A stretch of DNA of 64,000 nucleotides from Acytostelium subglobosum LB1 (Eukaryota > Evosea > Eumycetozoa > Acytosteliales > Acytosteliaceae), in assembly GCF_000787575.1 (NCBI RefSeq), contig NW_012236526.1:62001-126000 (forward strand), given 5' to 3'. The position numbers were made by a program, and so were the translations under genes. The notes under the pieces were generated by a model. The model made no database searches. It saw only the letters and a list, made by a program, of their open reading frames with translations, and had not been told where the DNA came from. Below, one piece after another: positions 58,221 to 64,000 of this stretch; position 1 is the stretch's first letter, and every line of letters begins with the position of its first letter.

Positions 58221-60210
58221 ATGCCAATTCAAAACACTGTTAATGTTCCAAAGAGGAAGAAGGAAGCTAATTCAGCAAGTTCAGATGCAGCTGACACTGC
58301 TGCACAGCAACAACAACAACAGGACAAGCCAGTTGATCCAAACTATGTCGATCCAGAGTCACTCACTGCTGAGCAGAGAGTTCAAAAGTCTGATGAATAC
58401 AAAGCCATCGCCAACAAGTTGTTCCTTGGTATGTTTGATTGATTGATTGATTGAATGAGTCAGCCAAGTCGTTCATGTTGCATGTGACTGACCGACATCG
58501 ACAACAGAGCAAAACTTTGATAAGGCAGTGGAGGAGTATTCAAAGGCAATTACATATCAACCAACAGCGATACTGTATGCGAATAGAGCGTTCTGCCACT
58601 TCAAGAAGGAGTTCTTTGTCTTGTCTCTACAGGACGCTATAAAGGCCACAGAGTTGGATGCCAAGTATATCAAGGGATACTACAGATTGGGCTCGGCACA
58701 GATGGCACTGGGCAACTACAAAGAGGCCAAGCAATGCTTCCAAACAGTAGTCAAGCAGTTCCCCAACGATGCTGAGGGTCGTCTGAAATTGAAGACTTGC
58801 GACTCTCTCATCAGGACCAAGGCTTTTGAGGACGCCATCAAATGTTCCAATGAGAGCTACTTCAAGTCCTTGGACTACGAGTCAATGAGTATGTTCGTCA
58901 ACATGTATACTCACTCATCAACATACTAACTCAACATTGTCAACATCATCAGTTGTTGAGGAGTCATACAAGGGACCGCACTTCCATGGTGAGGACATCA
59001 CTTTGGACTTTGTCAAGGAAATGCTTGAGCACATGAAGGCACAGAAGTACATTCACAAGAAGTATGTAATGAAGGAAAGATACAACACATAGAGTGATTG
59101 ATTGACTGACTCATCCATCCAACATAGGTACGTCTGCAAGATCCTCAAGAAGTCATTTGATATATTCTCCAAGATGCCATCGTTGGTGGACATTGATCAC
59201 GAGACAACTCAAAATATTACTATCTGTGGAGATACTCATGGTCAGTTCTATGATCTGTTGCACATATTCGAGTTGAATGGAATGCCATCAAAGGTACGAC
59301 TCAATCATACTCCCTCATTCCCTCACTCTCTATCTCTTATCTAACATCCATCCACTACAGGACAAGCCATATTTGTTCAATGGAGACTTTGTCGACAGAG
59401 GAAGCTTCAGTGTTGAGGTCATCCTCGCATTGCTAGCCTTCAAGCTTCTCTATCCAGATCACATGCATCTTACTCGTGGCAATCACGAATCGATCGATAT
59501 GAACCGATTCTATGGATTCCAGGGTGAGGTGTTGGCCAAGTACTCTGAGATGGTATTCGACCTGTTCACTGAGCTGTTCACCTGGTTCCCACTGGCGTTC
59601 TGTCTCGACAAGGAGTACCTCGTTGTGCACGGAGGACTCTTTGGCAAGGACGGAGTCACACTGGACGACATCAGAAACATCAACAGAACTTCACCAGATG
59701 CCAACGACAATGAGTTGCTCCAATGTCTTCTCTGGTCCGATCCCCAGACCAGCCCGGGCATTGCACCAAGCTCCAGAGGTGTTGGTGTCTACTTTGGTCC
59801 AGACGTGACAAGGAAGTTCCTCAAGGATAACAACCTATGTAAGTATACATTGTTGTGCGATATCTCCAAGGTTGTGATATGCAGTAATACTAACACCAAC
59901 TCTCTCTCAAAAGGCGGTGTCATTAGATCACATGAGGTCAAGGAGAATGGATACCAAATTGACAATGATGGTTCGATCATCACAATCTTCTCCGCTCCAA
60001 ACTACTGTGACCAATCTGGTAACCTTGGTGCATACATCAACTTTGACAAGGACAATCTCAAGTTCACTACATTCACCGAAGTTGTAAGTATACATCAATG
60101 TTGAATAATTGACTTGATTTGTGTTCTGTACCCTAACCATTTGATTACAAATATATATCCAACAGCCACATCCAGACGTTAGACCAATGTATTATGCAAA
60201 GGGAATGTAA
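58221..60210 (+). CDS. ppp5c: Serine/threonine protein phosphatase 5 (TPR-PP5)
   Basis: Phosphatase that works with Hsp90. Seven exons (58221-58428, 58508-58888, 58953-59061, 59128-59293, 59361-59838, 59914-60083, 60166-60210) give 518 residues (human PP5 499). After a Gln-rich leader, three TPRs occupy about residues 55-165 (AIANKLFLEQNFDKAVEEYSKAI, AILYANRAFCHFK, GYYRLGSAQMALGNYKEAKQCF). The catalytic domain has the PPP metal motifs GDTHGQ, GDFVDRG, RGNHES and HGGLFG, plus SAPNYCDQSGN. It ends PHPDVRPMYYAKGM, the PP5-type auto-inhibitory end. All six introns start GTATG, GTACG or GTAAG. Intact. Confidence 0.95.
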
Positions 60211-60776
60211 ACACAACAGACAACAACCTCTTAACAATGAACGAACGATCTATATTCATTATCTCCATGTTGTTTGTTCTTTACTCACTTTATTCATCAT
60301 CTACAGCGTCCTCGTCCTCTTCCATATATACATATGGATCTCTACATTGTTGTGTCATTGATCAGTGATAGTTTATCTCGGGAAACTCCAATCATTAGAT
60401 CGATGTGAACGATCGCCCACCATTCTACCAATATTTATAATGGATAAAATACCAAATAATATTATTTATAGTCGGCTAAATTGAAATAATTGTCATTATT
60501 AATAATAATAATTAATTATTTAATACTATGAGAATATATTTAACCATTTATATATATATACTTTTCTTTCTTGTATTTACCTCAATTTTAATTTATGGTG
60601 ATCGATCGAATCATGTTATTAATACCTGAAATATGCACCCAGTGTTTGAGAGTATGACCATCTCTGATTCCTCCTCAGTCTATGGAGATATTAAACTAAA
60701 CATAAACTCGACTTCTACACTCCCTTGGGTTGACCGAATACTTGTAGTAGATACCAAGAATAAAAATGACATCACT
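60211..60776. other. Convergent intergenic region
   Basis: 566 bp between the 3' ends of PP5 (+) and TAF1B-like (-). Very AT-rich around 60430-60600 with TAATAATAATAATTAATTATT. No gene or structured element found; both transcripts must terminate here. Confidence 0.6.
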
Positions 60777-63172
60777 TTATTCATCATTGTCGTCGTCGTC
60801 ATCATCCTCGTCCTCTTTCATCTCCACATCACTGTCATTGGCTTGTTCGTCTTGGTTGTCTTCATTGTCGTCGTCGTCGTCGTCTTCTTCATCACTGGAG
60901 TATTCATCGTTCTTGATGTCATTGTCGTCATCGTCGTTGTCTTCTTCGCAATTTGGGTCATAGGACTTGGGGATGTCAACATAACCTTTTGGATCCAAGT
61001 TCAGCTTATAATTTCCATCCTCCTGTTTCTCCAAGCTTGACGAGTATACAAAGTAGCACTTCTCAACCAGTTTGATCATGTTGACAATGTGATGTTTCTT
61101 GCATCCAATCAATAAGACAAACATCTCGATAAGTACCTGATTGTATTGATTCGATGGTGTAGGGTAGGGGACATGTCAATATGTGTTGTTGCCAGTGCCC
61201 TCCAATCCTTTCCAATGCGATCCAATCATTCATTCACTTACAGTATATTGATTTGGAATCTTGTCGATTCTAGTACTTCTAGCTGGAAGATAAAAGAATA
61301 TGTCATCATCGCCACCATTGTCCACACCACCAGCTGGATCCGTTGCAGATGACTCAAAGAATGCCTTGTACTTGTCTGCAGCCAGTTGATCGATATCGGT
61401 AAACTTCTTCTTCTTTTTCTTGTAGAAGTTTCTCTTCTCATCGCCCGGTCTCTTCTGGACCGATGTGTGTATCCTCTCCTGCATATCCTCCAACTCCTTG
61501 CTGTACACCTTGTATCTGCTGGTGACATAGTCATTAAGATGCTGTTTGAATTGTGTAGTTGGTACCGAATAGGGGAACCTGGATGCAAAAGGAAGGTCCC
61601 AGAGCGAGCTAAAGATGACACATGGTCAGCGACATGGTCTGGCAACATGAGTGTGATGTTATGGGTACACATGTACCTACCTCTTTGGAGTCGAGATTGA
61701 TTTGAGTGTCGACTCAACTCGACGGTGAAGCCATTGTTCAAAATGGAACTTGTTGTCCTGTTCCATTTGCCTGACTGACTTTGGCTCGGGGAACTCGAGT
61801 GGGGGGTCCATTAGCACGACCCTGTCAAGCTCCTCGTCGGAGCTGTCGTAGTTGTCATCGCCCTCCTTCATGTTTCGTACGATCTCCTTGCCCAGATGTC
61901 TTGTGATACGTTGTTGCATCTTTGATTTGTCGCCCCGCAACTCCTTCCTGACCAATCGCTCCAAATACTCTGGATAGCCAGTGTTGACCATGCGCTTGCT
62001 CAAGTTGTACCTCATGTTGAGCAGGACAATGATGATGGCCGTTGCCAACACTCCACTGTTGACACTATTGTGCATGTTCTTGTAAGTGATCATCTTTGGG
62101 CTGTTGATCTTTCTTGAGATGTGATAAGGTAGTTCCAATATCTGTAACATTCTATATGAGTGTTGTAATACGTGCTCTGTACATAGATAGGTAGGTCAGT
62201 GTGTGCGCTTGTGTCATCCATTCATCCAACCGTCCATCCATGCGTCCATTCAATGTCCAACACATACTTGGTAGCTCCAACTCAATGCAGTATCTGATCA
62301 ATAACATCTTCATGTTGGTCTTTGTATCGATGTTGAGTAGTGCTGATAACTCCAATGCTGTATTGCGAATGTATTCGTATTCGCACCATACCTGTTTGAG
62401 TGTCGAGCATAGTAAAGTAAAGGTTAGTCGCGAGTTCACCATATTGACACACGCATGATCATTCATGATCATACCGATGGATGTGTCCAGGTGATCTCAT
62501 AGAGTGTGTACTTGAGATGTCCTTCGTTGATCATGTTCAGTAGATCGCTGATTGTGATGGGCTCCTTCAGCCATGTAAGACTGAGGAATAGGATTGCCAG
62601 TGTGATTGCGGGTGTTGGTGAGACGTGTGCCATGGCCAGGTCAATCTTGTCACCGGGTGCCATCTCTTTGACCTTCTCATCTACGTCCTGTTTGATGTCC
62701 TGTACGCACAATAGGTATGCATGCCACAGATCACCAGCGACTTGATACAACTGCTTCGTATACTTGTAATGATGTATCAGAGCATCTACCTGATCCTTCA
62801 ACAACAACTGCAATATATGATATCTGTTATCCTTTCTTCTAAGTCTATATTCATTTGCTTTGGCATTATCATTCTTTGATTTCCCTGTTATACATATATG
62901 TTGTTAGACAATCAATCAATCAATCAATCAATCACAATCAATCAATCAATCAATACATACTAACAGTTTGAGCACCGATAACACGTTGATACTCTTCTCC
63001 TTGAGCAATGAATGACTATAAGTGCGGTCCCGCATGTTAGTTGATTGAGTTGAGTTAGGTTGAGAGTATGATATGTACATACCTCTTGTCTTGTGTTACA
63101 TATTGAACAGATCTTTAGACCTTCATCGTCTTTGTAGAATGTCACTCCACCACAATGTGAGCATTGTTGCAT
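60777..63172 (-). CDS. TAF1B/Rrn7-like RNA polymerase I initiation factor
   Basis: TFIIB-like subunit of the Pol I promoter complex. Seven exons (63172-63083, 63015-62961, 62884-62475, 62391-62268, 62176-61681, 61608-61242, 61136-60777) stay in one frame for 633 residues (human TAF1B 588). A zinc ribbon opens the protein: CSHCGG...CSICNTRQ, residues 4-28, the RRN7-type mark. Exon 3 encodes the first cyclin-like region (QVAGDLWHAYLLCVQDIK...); exons 4 and 5 continue it (YIRNTALELSALLNID, LLIRYCIELELP/KHVLQHSYRMLQILELP and NMHNSVNSGVLATAIIIVLLNM). Exons 6 and 7 hold a basic helix and an acidic Asp tail, common in these factors. Recognition rests on the ribbon plus overall order, so I am less sure than for PP5. 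Exon 2 (55 nt) has a GTATGT donor at its end. Confidence 0.72.
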
Positions 63173-63427
63173 TCTCTACATAAGGTTGGTAAGTAGGTAG
63201 GTTGTTTGTGTGTCGCCTTTATAATTATATGAATAAACGAACGAGACGGCAACATAGATGAATGAAAGAGAGAGAAGGGTCAAATAAATATTTTTGGTAT
63301 GGATTTTTGGTCATATTATTATTGTCGGACGAATGTTGTTGGGCTTCGATCATCAATTGGCTGGAGTTGGAGAGGACCTATGATACCGCTCTCGATGAGA
63401 TGTCTCGAGATCAATGGGTAGCTCGTC

Positions 63428-64000
63428 TTAAAAAGTCCAACACACCAGCTTCAGTCTGAGGATGGAGCGATGTTCGGGCTGGTCCAAAAGACTAAAGATA
63501 TTGTTCAACTTGAAATAGAGGTTGTCGTCGCTCACCGTGCTAACGTGCGGGAACTGCACAGGAACAACCTGATCGAGATGGAGGAGATGTGTGTGTTGGC
63601 CGAGGTGGCCGCAAGGAACAACAGTGCATGGTTCAGGTCCACGAGTTTCAGCGTCACCTTGCACAGTTTGGCCGACATTTGATAGAACACTCTGAGGTCC
63701 TCGTCGAGCGGTAATAAACAACGACGGTCCGAGAGCGTCAGAGAGGTGATGTTGGAGAAGTTGAGTGGTTGGGATTGCACATGTTGGACAAGCGAGAGAG
63801 AATTCACCTTGGATGCCATGGTGTCGGGGAGGGCGACGGGAGGTGATGTCGAGCTAGCAATCCCTATTGAGACCTTGATCGAGGCGTCTGTGTTGGAGAG
63901 CACTTCGAGGAAGCGCTGGCAAACGAATGATGAGTGGTCGGACACTCGGATCTTGACGTACTCGAGCGAGGGATTGCCAACAATGTAGTTTTGCATTATT
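63428..64000 (-). CDS. F-box/LRR-like protein, 3' end, cut by window edge
   Basis: Partial gene running off the right edge. The frame visible from the edge (from 63996) has LRR-like segments (SLEYVKIRVSDHS, VNSLSLVQHVQ, ITSLTLSDRRC, LCKVTLKLVDLNHALLFLA), resembling the F-box/LRR protein at 43950-45539. The frame ends at about 63532, while coding-like sequence continues in another frame to a stop at 63428 (SDDNLYFKLNNIFSLLDQ). Either one base is missing or a splice is not recognised. The F-box part lies outside the window. Confidence 0.6.

Noticed and set aside
63262-63459. 65-codon plus frame near the right edge
   Set aside because: Overlaps the end of the F-box/LRR-like gene and the promoter of the TAF1B-like gene; likely chance.

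Overview
The window is nuclear DNA of a dictyostelid social amoeba. The evidence is FNIP repeats in an F-box-like protein, homopolymeric Asn/Gln/Thr/Ser tracts in coding DNA, about 60 short introns (mostly 54-110 nt) with GTATGT/GTAAGT donors and ATTGATTG/AATCAATC repeats, and compact AT-rich intergenic DNA. Coding GC is well above that of D. discoideum, so another dictyostelid clade is likelier; the species cannot be fixed from the sequence. I count 26 intact or probably intact genes, one small candidate gene, one broken gene and one gene cut by the right edge. Exon chains were built by hand; each keeps an open frame except where stated.

1-16 kb: F-box/FNIP protein (-); SAM-SWIM-winged-helix protein (+); FYVE zinc finger fused to an HSL-type alpha/beta-hydrolase (-); ArfGAP-PH protein (+); a tandem pair of MFSD8-like transporters (+); WDR77/MEP50 (+); NOL10/Enp2 (-), which shares a 238-bp divergent promoter with KRI1. 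16-36 kb: KRI1 (+); TBC Rab-GAP with a B-box-like finger (-); PIAS/Siz SUMO ligase (-); beta/gamma-crystallin-like protein (+); ABCA half transporter (-); a 930-aa helical protein of unknown function (-); a broken gene with a ParB-like domain (+); an HTTM-domain membrane protein (-).

36-64 kb: ankyrin protein (-); NOL9/Grc3 polynucleotide kinase (+); SENP8/NEDP1 (+); a tiny two-exon candidate; a GT14 glycosyltransferase (+); F-box/LRR-like protein (-); a 2-kb gene-poor stretch; BTB-BACK-MATH-like protein (+); a third MFS transporter (+); Nudix hydrolase with a membrane anchor (-); RBR ubiquitin ligase (+); protein phosphatase 5 (+); a TAF1B/Rrn7-like Pol I factor (-); and the 3' end of an F-box/LRR-like gene (-).

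Four genes (NOL10, KRI1, NOL9, TAF1B-like) serve rRNA synthesis or ribosome assembly, and three (PIAS, SENP8, RBR) serve ubiquitin-like conjugation; eukaryotic gene order alone does not show that they are co-regulated. The most novel-looking signal is a short self-complementary element, TGGAAYNATTCCA read in the sense strand, that recurs in introns of at least six unrelated genes, often just before an ACTAAC-like branch site. Other notable items are unusual domain fusions, two intergenic hairpins, and four apparent one-base insertions (one beside the only N) that look like sequence errors.
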